The translations under genes were made by a program, and so were the position numbers. Of a DNA stretch of 64,000 bases, positions 35,290-46,942 are shown one piece after another. Within the stretch, counting starts at the first letter, position 1. Each line of letters begins with the position of its first letter. This DNA is from Kappaphycus alvarezii (Eukaryota > Rhodophyta > Florideophyceae > Gigartinales > Solieriaceae). The stretch lies in assembly GCA_002205965.3 (NCBI GenBank), contig NADL03000763.1:992001-1056000 (forward strand). The letters run 5' to 3'. The notes below the pieces were generated by a model. That model was not told the origin of the DNA. It did no database searches and saw only the letters and a program-made list of their open reading frames with translations.

Positions 35290-36100
35290 TCAGCCGGCAA
35301 GTAATAGTTATATTACCGCAATCTCGTCGGCTGCAGTCGTCCAGGACTTACATAAGATCTTCGGTCCTTTCTCTACCGATCTGAAGTCGGCCCTATTGAT
35401 AGCTTGGTTAGTCGTGTCCACTATCATTTCAGTTCTTCCGTTCTCCATGAGCGCATAAGGAAGAACGGCATGCTATTCGATACTACAGCTCTTAATGAAC
35501 TCCTGCATCGAAGCCCCCGCTTACACCGTATAATTATCTGATAAATTCCTCCTTGAAAACCCGAACGTCTATGTAATCTCTCGCTCAACGAAAACTATAA
35601 CGATATCCGACGTAGCGTCCTTAGATTCCCAAACCACATGATAACCCGTCCTGTGCTCTACATTTGTCAACGAAAACCTCTCCCCAGTCCTAGATATGTT
35701 TAAAGGACCCAAAAAGTCGACCTAGAAAAGCTTTCGAAAACCCAGTAGCGGGATCCCTCAAACTAGTGTGATGTAATCTTCTTGCCTGTTGACACCCATA
35801 CCACGACTGGAATTATTTAGTTACGTTTTTATAGATATTAGACCACCAAAAAAGAACCCACACGAACTTCCTGATCGACTCGACGTCCCAATTGACTAAA
35901 TAGTCGGGAGACGTCGTTAGAATTTCCCCGTGTGGTTCAAAAGACTGTATGAGGAGAAGTCAATTTATCTTCATTCCGAAGATGGTTTCATTTCAAAACA
36001 TAAAATTTCTTTTTTTCTTTAAATAGACACCTCTTTGTTCAATTCCATCTCTTGAAACCGCTCGGCCGCCAAAAATCGAGCCCACTACAATGAGTTTTGC
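35290..36100 (-). pseudogene. Integrase of second Gypsy element
   Basis: Pieces include VLFWWSNIYKNVTK and SWYGCQQARR from the zinc-binding module. A core segment follows across shifts (GPLNISRTGERF, NVEHRTGYHVVWESKDATS). Order matches Gypsy integrase. Confidence 0.6.
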
Positions 36101-36699
36101 TACAGTCCTTAGAGCTTGCGATCGGCCCATTGCAATGTGGGCTCCAACTACTCTGCCAGTTACCATAGTAATTCACGTGTTTTTTATCTACGGGACTCCT
36201 TAAAAAGTAGTTCACCTCCTTGTTCGCATATTCTGGGCAGTATTTAACTTCTAATTCGCACTATTTCGCTAAATATAGCCATCTCGTCAGCCTCCAACGT
36301 GTTTCATTCTTCTTAAAGGAGTTCTGCAGGACTTGATTATCTATTCTAAAAGATGAACGGTTCTTCTAAGAGAAGGAAGACGAGAAACTCCTTCAATGCG
36401 AACACAACATCGATGGCTTCACTTTCCTTCGTAGATTAGATATATCTTTGTCGGTCATCATAAGCGACGCGAACTTCATTAGATGCGCCTCCCTACCTTA
36501 CTTCCTCTAGACCAACAGGAGGCGGCGTCGGTTTCCGCAATGACCGGGGAATCAAAGTCGGGAAAAGCGAGAACCGAGGGCATCGTCAGTTTTATTTGAG
36601 ATATTCGTAAACTCTTCGTATTGCGTCTGTCCATTGTAAATATTTCTTCACTGATGTCGCAGCATGTGGTACAGCTGAAATCTCTTCAAAAACCGTTCG

Positions 36700-37100
36700 G
36701 AATATGAGATAGAATCAGTCAGACCGAGGAAACTCTTGAGCGCGGTTGATTTATCGGCACAAGAGCTGCTAGGATGTCCTCAATCTTGTTTTAGTCCCAC
36801 TTAACCCCAACGGCATTCCATAAGTGGCCTAAACAGTCACTTCTGGATGAACAAAGTTGCATTTGCTCGCCTTTATCTTCAGATTATCCTTCTAAATCCT
36901 TTCATAGACTCCCTCGCAATAGCGGTCGAAGTCCGTCACGTTCTTCTAGAATATCAAAACGTCATACACATACACTACTGCAAACACCAAGTCTTTCAAA
37001 ACACCTTTCATCATCTTTTGCAACGTTTAATTCGCAATTATTAACCCGAACGGCATCAATTAGAGCTTATGCGTCCAATAAAGACATGTGCATGTGTTCA
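36700..37100 (-). pseudogene. Reverse transcriptase of second Gypsy element
   Basis: Across shifts the minus strand reads MPFGLI, then KMMKGVLKDLVFAVVYVYDV where YVDD has become YVYD. Next come YERI and NLKIKASKCNFVHPEV, the palm-thumb transition. This is the second RT in the window with one palm aspartate lost. The fingers upstream (to about 37400) are only faintly visible. Confidence 0.65.
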
Positions 37101-37861
37101 TCTCTTTCCATTCCCTCGAAATCCATAACTGGCAGAAAAAAGTGTACAGCCCAAAAGTCCTGAAGACCCTAGCACCCGCGAGGTGTTCATTTATCTTCCA
37201 TGCATTTGGCAATGGCCAGCGTCTGGGCTTCATTTCTCTGTTGAGAGAGCCTTATTCAGCAAAGAAGAGAATTACCTTCCTTCTTCGTCTCGATGACCAC
37301 GGGAAAAAACCAAGTCTAATTCGCCAATGTAAAAACGACTGCCTCCATTATTGCAGCCGTTTATTTTCTCACGACTTCTTTATGCTTAGGTGTCATCATA
37401 CGTGCCTTTGAACAGATCGGCGTCTCCTCGGTCAGATCTAAACCATGAATGACTGTCAGTACAGCCCACTTGAGTTTCTGATTGAATAAAGCGTTGAAAT
37501 TTTTGTCCCTCTTGGCCTTAACGGACGACTTTTAGTCTTCTTCATTGAGGGGTTTGAATTTCGAGGTAATCGATGCTGCTCAATCCTATTCTCACTCAAA
37601 GCGCCATCTACCTCCTTCAAGAGACTCTTCTTAGTCTCATATGGTTCCTTGCTGACGATTTCGAGCAGTATTTCCTGTCTAGCATCATATCCATCCGCAA
37701 CCCTGTCTCACTCGGAAAAGAAAGAGGGATAAAGTTTCTTACTACGAAACGCATCAGAAAACGTGAATTTGCCATTGTCCGTGCGATTTACATCGATAAT
37801 GGGGGGATCACTGAGCAGCCATACGAGCACATCCTTCTCTCCTACAGCAAGATTGACCTGC

Positions 37862-38135
37862 TCAAGACCGTAATATAGGCTCTATCGCAGCTAGTTCAAC
37901 AAATAACTGCCACGGTGATATCATACGGAGCTTGCGCACCAGCAAGAAGTCCAAAGGCAGTACCAAAAATCCATACGGGACCGAAATATTTTTCACGCAA
38001 TCTGCAACCTGCGCAACGGTGCCGTCTGCCACTGTGACTTGACATATCTTAGCTTTTGGGGAAAGGGCCAACTTCTGGGAAAAGAGCCACGACAAAAAGT
38101 TCGGAACTGCGCTATTATCTAATATAAAATGAGTA
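37862..38135 (-). pseudogene. Aspartic protease of second Gypsy element
   Basis: A readable frame has FILDNSAVPNFLSWLFSQKL, then AKICQVTVADGTVAQVADCV and VPYGFLVLPLDFLLV. This is the usual retroelement protease layout (F-x-D-S-G-A-x-x-N-F ... V-x-V-A-D-G ... V-P-x-D-F-L-V). The catalytic D-[ST]-G is changed to DNS. Confidence 0.75.
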
Positions 38136-38149
38136 AAAGTACCGAAAAC

Positions 38150-39448
38150 ACTTAAGAAAATATTTCATCTACGCAGTTCATCTGAAGGGCCCCTTATAGA
38201 CAATTAAGTTACAAACCCAGTCTTTGCAATCAAATTATAGAGCCTTCTAGATTCATCAGTGCCTCCTTGAAGAAATTGGTAGTAAAAAATGCTCAAAAGA
38301 GGCTCACAAAAACCTCTATGATCATGTTGTACTTCGTGAACCCCCTGAGATCACTCAATGCTTTCTTGGTATCCTTTCTCTTGTTTTTCTTCTTCTTGGG
38401 CGTCACCTCGACAAATGGCAGAGAAAAGATCAGTTATTTGTTCATCAAGGATTCGATGTGCATTGCATTGTCTCTCCTTGGTTCCAGAAGGGCCTGGTCT
38501 GTGGCATTTATCTTTTCCGTCGCTAACAAATTGTCGTTCCGAGACTCCAAGATCACGGTACGGCTCCTCATCTTCTTTAGTCTTAATTATTAGTTCTTTT
38601 CAACTCATAACTTTCTTAGGAGTCCCTGAAGCGATGAATTTCACTATGAGACTATTTTGAACAGAAAACCGCATTATTGTGACCCCATCTGCTACAAAGA
38701 GAACAATCTAAGTCGAGATGAGGACTATTGAGGCATTTAAGTTTTTCGGAGCCCCTCTGCCCACAGTGTCCATTACTGAATTAACAGTCAATCACTGTCT
38801 TCAGTCCATCACTTTGGAATTGGTTGTTCACTAATAGTGATATCCCTGAATTATGACCCGCCCGTTGATCAATCTTACTAGGCGGCTGCTTAAGGTTCAT
38901 TTTTTTGACCATCATGCCTTTATAGGATCTCTTTCACCGCAAATTGAACTTTAAATACTTTTTTGGAGTTACAAATTTCCTTCGGACCAATAATTAAGTC
39001 TCCAATCTCGTTATAGAGAGCTTGGTAATGGGCTTGTACCAGACACTTTAAGAGTGTTTGCCAGTTCCAGGTTTTCCGATAGTGTGCTATGAAAGAACCA
39101 AAAAGAGGCATTGTAATCGAGATCCAGATCGCCAACGTGCGCCATTAGTTTTTTGAATTCACTACGTCCAGTCTGGTAGCGAAGACTTCGTTAACTTCTT
39201 CCCCCTGGTTGGGCTGGTCCGCGAACTCGGCAAGTAGCTTACCCCTCATTTTATCGTGATTCTGAACCTCCGCAATAACCCATGTCTCCCTCGCAAATAT
39301 TTTGAAGTAGAAATCGAATGCCATCCCCCCAGATGGAAAAGAATCTGAAGTTTATTTTCTTCTTTCCTTTTGCCCTGTATGGCAACGTTTTCGAACGTGA
39401 AAAGGAAACAGGCGATGACCAGCAAAGGAGATTTATTGGTAGAAACAT
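38150..39448 (-). pseudogene. gag region of second Gypsy element
   Basis: The minus-strand frames 39448-39251 and 39135-38920 are the best parts. The second has a helical pattern with FWFFHSTLSENLELANTLK in an overlapping frame, as in Gypsy capsid regions. Placement upstream of the protease supports gag. Confidence 0.45.
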
Positions 39449-39450
39449 AG

Positions 39451-40921
39451 CAGTGGGCTAATGTTGGAGTTTCTCATGATTGCATCGCATGTTGACGCGG
39501 TTACTGTACATATAATGTTTGTGCTGTCCTTTTGTTTTTCGTTAGCCAGGTTTATATCCTACCTCCCCCTTTCATTTCCCTCAGTCACGCCAATCCTCGT
39601 CTTATGTTGTAGAGGGGTGGCAGCTGTCATGCAGTATTCTAGAGCATAGTAGGAAAAATCAGTGAAATGTATACAGATACGCTTAAAATATTTAGATCTA
39701 ACCCAATATTGATTTCGAAATGAGTGGTCACTGGGGCGGACACTTGTGCACCGTATGTGCTGATTATCATCCTAGAGGCTTTTGTACAAAACTGTGGTAA
39801 ATTTAAATGAAATAATAGGGGTTCTTGAGGGGCCGCTTGCCCTGACCGGTGGAAGCGCTTTGCTACTATTGTACTGTACACACGGTTCAGCACTGCACTG
39901 CACAGTACTGGAGTACAGTACTACACGACCAACAGATGAACATACACTGTACTGTAAGTGTACGTACATACAGAAGCACTGTACGCAAGACTAGAGACCT
40001 CGTCACCTTGAAATGGCAGTTCATGCTGTACTGTACTGTACTTTTGAACTGTACAGAAATTGGAAATAGGCGGTTCAAGCCTTTTCGCCAGTCTTCTCAA
40101 GATACTGTACTGTATTGTACGGTAACACAGCGCAATATGGGGAAATACGCCATTCGAGTGCAGTGCTGCACCGTCACATTGATAAATGACCACGTTTCAA
40201 TTTGAAAACTTGCATGTTCAAAAAAATCCGAAAGGAAAGAAAGTTTCGTGCGTTGTGCAGTACAGTAGAGTAGTTTCTCCAACAAGTGTAAATCGAAATG
40301 ATAAGTTTGTTTTTTAAAAAATTGTGGCTTTTTTCTTTGCTTTAGGTATTCTTTCTTGATAAAGGGATTTCATTGGGCAGCTTGTGTCAAGGAGATATAA
40401 AACCAAGCGTAGTTTGGCGGCTGATGCCACATGTGAGAAGGTAATTGGTTATTCTATATTCTGTAGTCAGAGGAGGAGATGGTGTATAGAATAAAATGGA
40501 TTTCGCAACAAGCGTCGGGTGGTGTTGCTGTGTTGGAGGAATGCTCCTATTGGCCGACATGAGGGACAGGAAGCAAGTCTTGAATTGTGGTGCAAAACTT
40601 ATTTTGTGCTAAAATTTTTCAACTTTTTGATGGGGACTTTTTAAGCGACGGGTGTAGGCGTCCGACGTGGTTGGTGCAAGTATCTAACGGCGACCTGGCC
40701 AATTCGGCACGTGCACTTAACAAAAGCCATCTGTGACCCACAACGCCGCGTAAGGGTTTCCCTCAACCGGCGCTTTCCCCGTCAAGCTCTATCACCGTGC
40801 TGTGTCAAGCTGTCCGACCTGCCGCATTCTCTCCGTCAGGTAGCCTTGGCTTCGTACTCACCTCACAAAACACATAGACACCTCGTTTCAATACCTTGTC
40901 CACACAATCACAGTCTCGGAC
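39451..40921. other. Upstream region of the SERRATE/ARS2 gene with TACAG/TACTG repeats
   Basis: No gene is recognised. Palindromic TACAG/TACTG arrays occur at about 39870-40000, 40028-40060, 40105-40125 and 40255-40270. AGATATAAAACC near 40391 is TATA-like but about 530 bases before the ATG, so its role is uncertain. Confidence 0.6.
39866..40272. repeat. TACAG/TACTG palindromic repeat cluster
   Basis: Head-to-head units such as TGTACTGTACTGTACTTTTG and CTGCACAGTACTGGAGTACA alternate orientation over about 400 bases. They lie 650-1050 bases upstream of the SERRATE/ARS2 start. Confidence 0.8.
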
Positions 40922-43900
40922 ATGGACAATCCTACCTCAAACGCCTCAGGCGCGTCTCAATATAGACAACAACAACTTCCGCCTTCCATGACCCGCACTC
41001 AAGTTCCCATGCCGCATATGTTCGGGTACGCTACGACCTTTCCCTCTTACCGTTTTTCCTTTCTACTATTACTTTACTCGTTTTAGAGTCGTGGCTACAG
41101 ATGCTTGTTTCCATTCATCTTATCACTTTAGCACAACACTCCCCCCCACATCTGTCAACCATAAGTATTCCACCATCACAACTGGTCTTCTAATACTTTC
41201 CTTGTTAATCCGTCTCCTTGCGTTTGTGTCACCGCTTCTATTCATTCCGTTGGCTTGCATTAACGGTTTGCATTGACATCTCACTCGCTTCTGCGTGTCC
41301 GTCAAATGTCACCTACCTCTTGTCCCTCAACCTTTTCACTCTTGTTCACCCCACCTTCCAACCTTGGACACAATTCTCCCCATCCACTGCTCTTCCCTCT
41401 GCCTCCTCATAATACCGTGCAAACCTCATCTGTGCCCGGACCCTATACACTTCGGCGAACCTTAATAACCATAACGGCACGTATTCCAAAACCTTTTCTA
41501 TAACAAAACGGTGCCTCCCATAACATTCCGCACTTCGTTTGTGGCCGCTCCTTTGACATTCTCTTTGTAATTTTGTCGTTACAACTCGATCGGCAACATC
41601 GAACTATCATAATCTGCTTATACTTTGCTGCGCTGCACGGGCAACTGCTTGCTTATTTGCAAACATACCTACACTCATACTTTACACCTACGAAGTAACT
41701 TCAGTGGAGCACCTCCTAATTCATATCCGCAAATCAACGCTCCGCCACCTCACATGCAGCGACCCCAAGCACGTCATCCTAATCCTAATATGAATCTAGT
41801 GCAACCTCCCTACCCGCCGCAGTTTCAGAGGCAGACTCAGCGGCACCCTCCGCAAGGTGCTCCCCCGCCCCAATACTCACAAACAAGGTCCAGGGAGTGG
41901 GAGAATCCTGAGAGTCGTTCCATGTTCGAACGAGACAGCAAGAGAATGCGTCCGTTCCCATCGAATACTCTCGATAATCCCTATCACAATCAAAACTCGT
42001 ACAACTCCCCTTCGGACATGCCGCCTCAAAACTCAAACATAGGCCCAAGTGGTCCGTATAATTCTCAGCAGCAGCGTCGCAACATGCTGCAGCATAATCC
42101 CATCCACCCTCCAAACCAAGAAGCCCTGTCCTTTCAGCAACAACGTCAAGGCCCGTTTCCGCAGGGTGGGCAAATGCTTCCGCAGTTCCGAGGGCCCATG
42201 AATCAACAGAATTCAGACCAACGAGGTACATTCGACGCTCAGTTTCAAAACCCGGCGACAAATCCCTTGCTAGGTCCGAATGCCTATGATCGCCTTCCTG
42301 CTCCCCCGCGCAAGGAAATCCGTCAGACAGGAACAGATGTGGGTACGCCTGCTGCGCCTGAAAGCACTCCGAAAGTTGGTGGGCAAAGCGCTGGTAACAG
42401 TGGCAACGATGAGCCTATGTCCTTTAAGGATTTCCTTTTGAGACAACCGGATAATATTTCTTCTCATGCCGCGCAAGAAGCCTATGATGAGTATGTTAAG
42501 GAATTCACTCGTCAGAAGCCTAACAAGTTCTTTGACATGCACAAAGATAAGGAATGGTTCAAGGAGAGATACCACCCGGATTATGTCTCGAAACGCATCT
42601 TGAGAATAGAAGAGGAATGTCAAGAGAGGGGAAAGGTTTACAGGGACCTTTGGGATCGAGGTGGCAGCGCAGTCTGTGCCCCAGTGCTAACACCTGCTGC
42701 AGATGGAGGAAAAAGTGGGGGCCGCGGGCAGAAAGCTGATTCTGGTAATTCCTCTCCGAAGAAAGAGACCGAGGCGTCGGCCCCTCCGAACGAATCCGCT
42801 GAGGCTGAGAACGCTCAGGGGCAAAGTGGAGAATCGCCTCATGAAGAAGTATCAGAAGGTGACAATGAAGGCATCCTGTCGGAGAACAATGCCCAGTTGT
42901 CTGCAGCGGATGGCAATGTTGACACGGTAGTTAAGTCAGAGAACGAGGAAAATGACGAATCAACAGCAAAAGAGGAAGCGGCGAAGGAGGATACTAGCGA
43001 GGAGCTTTCAAAGTTAAACTCTGCTCTTCGCCCCCTAGTGCTTCCTCTGCGAAGGGAACATCAAAAGGACACTATTTTCATGCGAGGGATTCCTTTAAAC
43101 CATTGCCGTGAGGACTTGACGCGTGTGCTCAAATTTGGTGCTGATGGCTCGAAAAGTTTCAAGCTTCTTCGTTTAAAGCTTGGTGATATCAACCCTCAAC
43201 GTAGCCTTGAGAGATTTGGGTGGGCGGTTTATGACTGCGAAGAGACAGCTGCGATGGCGTTAGAGCATGTAAGAGGGGTGAAAGTGGTATCTCCGAAAAA
43301 ACCAAACGTCGATGGGGAAAGAGGTGGAGATAAAGAAAAAGGGACTGCTGACAAGAGTGAGGATGAAAAGGAGAGAACATACGTGATTGACTGTATGTTG
43401 AATCTGGAAAGAAGAAAGAAATTCACGCAGGGAAGGGTTTTGCCGACCATTTTCGGATCAGCAGATCGTATGGCTTCCGACGTGGCTCAGTCCACGAAGA
43501 TGATGAGACGCCTTGACAGTCTCCGGAAGTTTGATAAAAATTTGAATCCTCTCACGGATGAATTCCTCGGCGGTCTCGAGAGTGACGCTCGGCGTTTGGA
43601 CCATATTGTTACGTATTTAAGGGAAGTTCACTATTTCTGCTATTACTCAGGAAATGAATTTCTGGAGGATCCGACGAGCATGCCACCGCAGGAACTTCGA
43701 CCCACATCCGACCGCGGAAGACATATGTCGGAGGCTGATCATCGCCTACTGAAACGCATTGACGAAAGAGCCAAGTGGGTTCTTGATCGCGATTATGACC
43801 GTCCAAGGAGCAATAGCGATAACAGCGACGTGGCCGTTGAAACCGCATCCGCATATGGCTGGACGCTCACACAAAGAACGAGGGACAAGGAAGGTATCGA

Positions 43901-44641
43901 TGCGGACTCCCCCCGAACAAACTTTTCAAGGGACCAGAGTTTGTGCACAAGCATCTGCGGACGAAGCATGCTGACAAGATGAAAACTGTTAAAGAGAAGG
44001 CGGTTCTCGATGTGTACCGCGCCAACTTCGAGAGCGACGCGAGCAAGGAAGAGGTAATTAAGATTTATTACGAAGGTCTGGCAGGTGGAAACGAGGAGGA
44101 GGCAACACCAGCTGCACCGGGAAATCAAAACATGGTGATGGGGAGTGCGGGAAACAGCAACTACGGGCAGCCGACAACGAGCATGCCGATGGGTATGTAT
44201 AATCCGTACATGGGCATGGGTATGCAAGCATTTCCGCTTATGATGAATCCAGCCACAGGATACGCCACTGGGTATCCTGGGACCCCAGGTTATGCCAACC
44301 CAATGGCGTTTGCCGGTCGCGGGATGAGCACCGGCCCTGTAGCGGGGTCGGCGATGAATCCGGGCCCTATAATGCACGGCACTGGAAGAGGAGGAGCCCC
44401 ACATGGGCCCCATGGAATGCCGGCGCATAGACGACCGCCACCGCGTCGGGATGGACCTCGAGATGGGGGCCCTCGCGGAAGACGACCAGGTCCCAGGAGA
44501 GGCATGGACAACTACAATCGTGGGGGTCATCACGGCGGGCGCCCCTCTGATCCTCGCGCAGGCGGTCATCGTAGAGCGTACAATGATCTGGATGCGCCTT
44601 CTAACACGACCTTTGATCTTGTGAGGTACGATGATGTTTAG
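40922..44641 (+). CDS. SERRATE/ARS2 homologue (nuclear RNA-processing scaffold)
   Basis: Exon 1 is 40922-41025 (MDNPTSNASGASQYRQQQLP). A GT-AG intron (41026-41704, 679 bases) restores one open frame from 41705. Domains by residue: Pro/Gln-rich disordered N terminus (1-260); the conserved SERRATE/ARS2 helical block with MSFKDFLLRQ and FFDMHKDKEWFKERYHP (273-360); an acidic linker (370-470); an RRM-like part (480-600); LDHIVTYLREVHYFCYYSG near 660; then a C2H2-type finger, GRYRCGLPPNKLFKGPEFVH (about 750-775). The tail is Met/Gly/Pro-rich, then RGG/RPP, and ends with DLDAP, the C-terminal motif seen in ARS2. Between 43840 and 43877 the frame shifts by -1. Either a micro-intron (43836-43876) or an indel explains it. 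The family links the cap-binding complex to microRNA and other RNA processing. The first finger cysteine pattern differs from the plant form. Confidence 0.9.
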
Positions 44642-45106
44642 ATTGCGAAATGTTTATAGGCGGCGATTGTCCGAAATCCACAAACCAGCCTAAAGTGGTG
44701 CGATGATGCGAGCGTGGGTTTGTCGTGCGTTTGCGGGACACATGGGAATGCAGTTGATTGAAAACAGACACTGCAAGTGAAGAGCCTTCTTTCGGCTGTT
44801 ATTTCATGGGTAGGAAGGTAGGTTCTAGATATGAGTGTTTATAGTATCGTTTATCAATTGAGCTGTCGACAGTTGTAAGATGGCGGAGCTTGTGAATGGA
44901 GTTCTGAACATGAGAGTGCCTAAATGTTATAAATGCGAATATTGCGGAAGCATATTGTTTTATAGAAAGGTTGGTAGAGAAAGCAAAGTGAGGGGTGAGC
45001 GTTGGGGGAAACTGCCTGCATGGCAACTGTTATTCAGTGCTTTATTTCAGCACAGGGATAACGAGGCGACTTGTGGAAGGTTGATATTTTGAGTAAAGAC
45101 GCAAAG
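44642..45106. other. Convergent 3' intergenic region
   Basis: Lies between the ends of the SERRATE/ARS2 and GTP cyclohydrolase genes. No gene or canonical AATAAA signal is evident. The plus-strand frame 44880-45092 has a CKCEYCG-like pattern but no other support. Confidence 0.5.
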
Positions 45107-46068
45107 TCAGGAGGTGCGATGATTATGAGAACCGAGGAAAATACTCAAAACTTCGGAGCGCAGTTGAGGTTCCTTGGCATAACGCCCCCTAGCGGCTGTG
45201 GTAGACGTTTGAGTGCCGACTTTCTGGACGCCGCGCATGGCCATGCACATATGGGAGCAAGAAATGTAGACAAAGACTCCGGCGGCATTTGTGGATGATT
45301 GTATGGCGTCTGCTATTTGAGTGGTGAGTCGTTCCTGTACCTGGAATCGTTTTGCGTAGACGTCTATGATGCGTGCGACTTTGCTGAGGCCGATGATGGA
45401 GCCGGAGGGGATGTAGGAGACGTGACAAATGCCATGAAAGGGAAGCAGATGATGTTCGCACAGTGAGAAGACGTCTATGTTACGAACTATGACCATTTCG
45501 GAATGGTTTTCATGAAATTCGGCGTCGCCGAGGACCTCGGTGGGTGACTTTCGATAGCCCTCGGTTAAGGAGAGGAGGGCCTGGAAGTTAGGTTTGCGGG
45601 TTAGTTGGGGTGGTCTTTTTGGACGGAGGCGGATGGGTGTTGGGAAAGGGAAAGAATGAGATGCTTTACCTTTGCATATCGGACTGGTGTTTTACGTAAT
45701 CCTTCCCTTGATGGATCGTCATCGAGACATTCGAGGATGGTGGAGAGGGCGTCGGAGATGGTTTTGATACGTTGCGGGTCGGAGAGGCGTTTTTTTTTGA
45801 TGAAGACTGAGCTTGGATGGAGATGCGGGGAATTGGAAGCGAGCTTCAGCTTGGTGGAAGTAGGGGTTGCGGAGGGGGTGTCGGTGGCGGAGGGGACGGG
45901 CGGGACGGGCGGGACGGGCGGGACGGGCGGGGCGGTAGGACTGGAGTTGACGCTGGGAGACGGGGCGGTGCTTTTGCCATGGTTGGGTGGGGAGTGTTGC
46001 TCGGGGGAAGACACCCACGGGACGGTGTCGTCAGAGTCGAGAGGCTCACGATGGTTGGGGGGAAACAT
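45107..46068 (-). CDS. folE: GTP cyclohydrolase I
   Basis: Converts GTP to 7,8-dihydroneopterin triphosphate, the first step of folate/pterin synthesis. Exon 1 runs 46068-45670, the intron 45669-45581 (GTAAAG...CCAG, 89 bases, phase 0), exon 2 45580-45107: 290 residues. The N-terminal 90 residues are Ser/Pro-rich with four PPV repeats. The catalytic domain starts near residue 100 ([18 protein letters not shown], joined by splicing to ALLSLTEGY). Zinc and active-site residues are visible: [11 protein letters not shown] (Cys174, His176, His177) and [12 protein letters not shown] (His243, Cys245). Cys174 and Cys245 are 71 apart, as in E. coli GCH1 (110 and 181). [31 protein letters not shown] core (split across the text of the family) is intact. 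The N-terminal extension is not obviously a transit peptide. It is divergent from the radical-SAM gene, with a shared upstream region. Confidence 0.96.
45894..45929 (-). repeat. 9-base tandem repeat encoding PPV units in GTP cyclohydrolase I
   Basis: GGACGGGCG is repeated four times on the plus strand. On the coding strand each unit reads CCG CCC GTC. A multiple of three, so length changes keep the frame. Confidence 0.8.
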
Positions 46069-46130
46069 GACCTGCGCGGATGTTGAGGTGTTGGGAACGG
46101 TGAGCGCGGAGGTGAAATGGGAAGGGCGGA

Positions 46131-46136
46131 TTTATA
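46131..46136 (-). promoter_or_regulatory. TATA box of the GTP cyclohydrolase I gene
   Basis: TATAAA on the minus strand, in CCTCTATAAATCCG, 62 bases before the ATG at 46068. Confidence 0.6.
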
Positions 46137-46942
46137 GAGGGAAGGTTGGAAATGGCAGGGGGGGGTCAGTGTGCGGAATGTCAGCGAGGTGAGGATGCGG
46201 GGGGGCTCATTTTGAGAGGGCGGCGTGGTTTGCATGGCTTGTTTTGGCATGCAGAGGGGTGGCTGCTTGGCACCACTTGCACAGCACCAGTGCTTGACGG
46301 TATGATACAGCCTATGGACTGTGGAAATTAATTCACGGTATACTGTACTGTACGGTACAGTACTACAGTGTACCAAAATACTGTACTGCACTGCATACCC
46401 AAGGTGTGATTCACTTGGAAAATTGAATACTTACACTGTAATTGGCAATGTGGGGAGGAGAACAACAAAGTGGAAAAATTGCGGCGTGCCATTGGCGGAT
46501 CTTCCGTCCAAACCCTCCCAGTCAAGTCTGTTGGGTTGGCAGGGACCTCATGTTGCGTGTGCACATGGATCCTGCGGCCTGCCAAATGTTCTCCCTCGCC
46601 ACCAACGTTCTGGTCATGTCACGCCACCCGGAACAAGTTACAATGAATCATCTCCCTTCACTGTAAAACAGTACAATTTTATTTGTGCGACTGTAAAGCG
46701 CTAAAGCGTACGTCCTGAACTGTTTCATCTGTAAGCCTCTTCACAGGGATTAAGATCAGAGTACATTACAGTAGTGTAATTGATCCCTCAAATGCTGCAG
46801 CACCCTGTTCTCGAGGGGCAGCTCAAAACTCTACTGTACAGTATTGACATGCCAATGCTCGCTTCTTGTTGCGGTAGAGGCTCTTCTCCGAGCTGCAGCC
46901 TCCTCGCAGTGTCCTTCGACCAAGCTCTCACCCCAGGACACT
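46137..46942. repeat. Divergent promoter region with TACAG/TACTG repeats
   Basis: Shared upstream region of GTP cyclohydrolase I (-) and the radical-SAM gene (+). A dense palindromic cluster lies at 46338-46395 (ACTGTACTGTACGGTACAGT and neighbours). Single units follow at about 46660-46675, 46760 and 46832-46846. Antisense or random frames over it were not accepted as genes. Confidence 0.75.

Larger units (their letters stand above)
35281..39450 (-). mobile_element. Second Ty3/Gypsy retrotransposon, heavily decayed
   Basis: On the minus strand, pieces of gag, protease, reverse transcriptase and integrase lie in the Gypsy order from 39450 down to about 35290. Every domain is broken. LTRs were not found, so the limits are those of recognisable coding sequence. 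Confidence 0.75.

Noticed and set aside
37573..38593. Plus-strand frames 37573-37878 and 38267-38593
   Set aside because: Antisense to protease and gag of the second Gypsy element.
41625..41704. ATG-less start of the long SERRATE frame (LRCTGNCLLICKHTY...)
   Set aside because: The 41625 start is TTG and reads into intron sequence; exon 1 at 40922-41025 splices in phase to 41705.
43793..44569. 258-residue minus-strand open frame
   Set aside because: Antisense shadow of the GC-rich SERRATE/ARS2 C-terminal coding sequence; low-complexity Arg/His/Ser content and no motif.
45605..46192. 195-residue plus-strand open frame
   Set aside because: Antisense to exon 1 of GTP cyclohydrolase I; Gly-rich because of the PPV-coding repeat.
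46844..46942. N-terminal extension of the radical-SAM frame
   Set aside because: It begins at TTG, overlaps the repeat cluster and has no ATG; the first ATG in frame is 46943.
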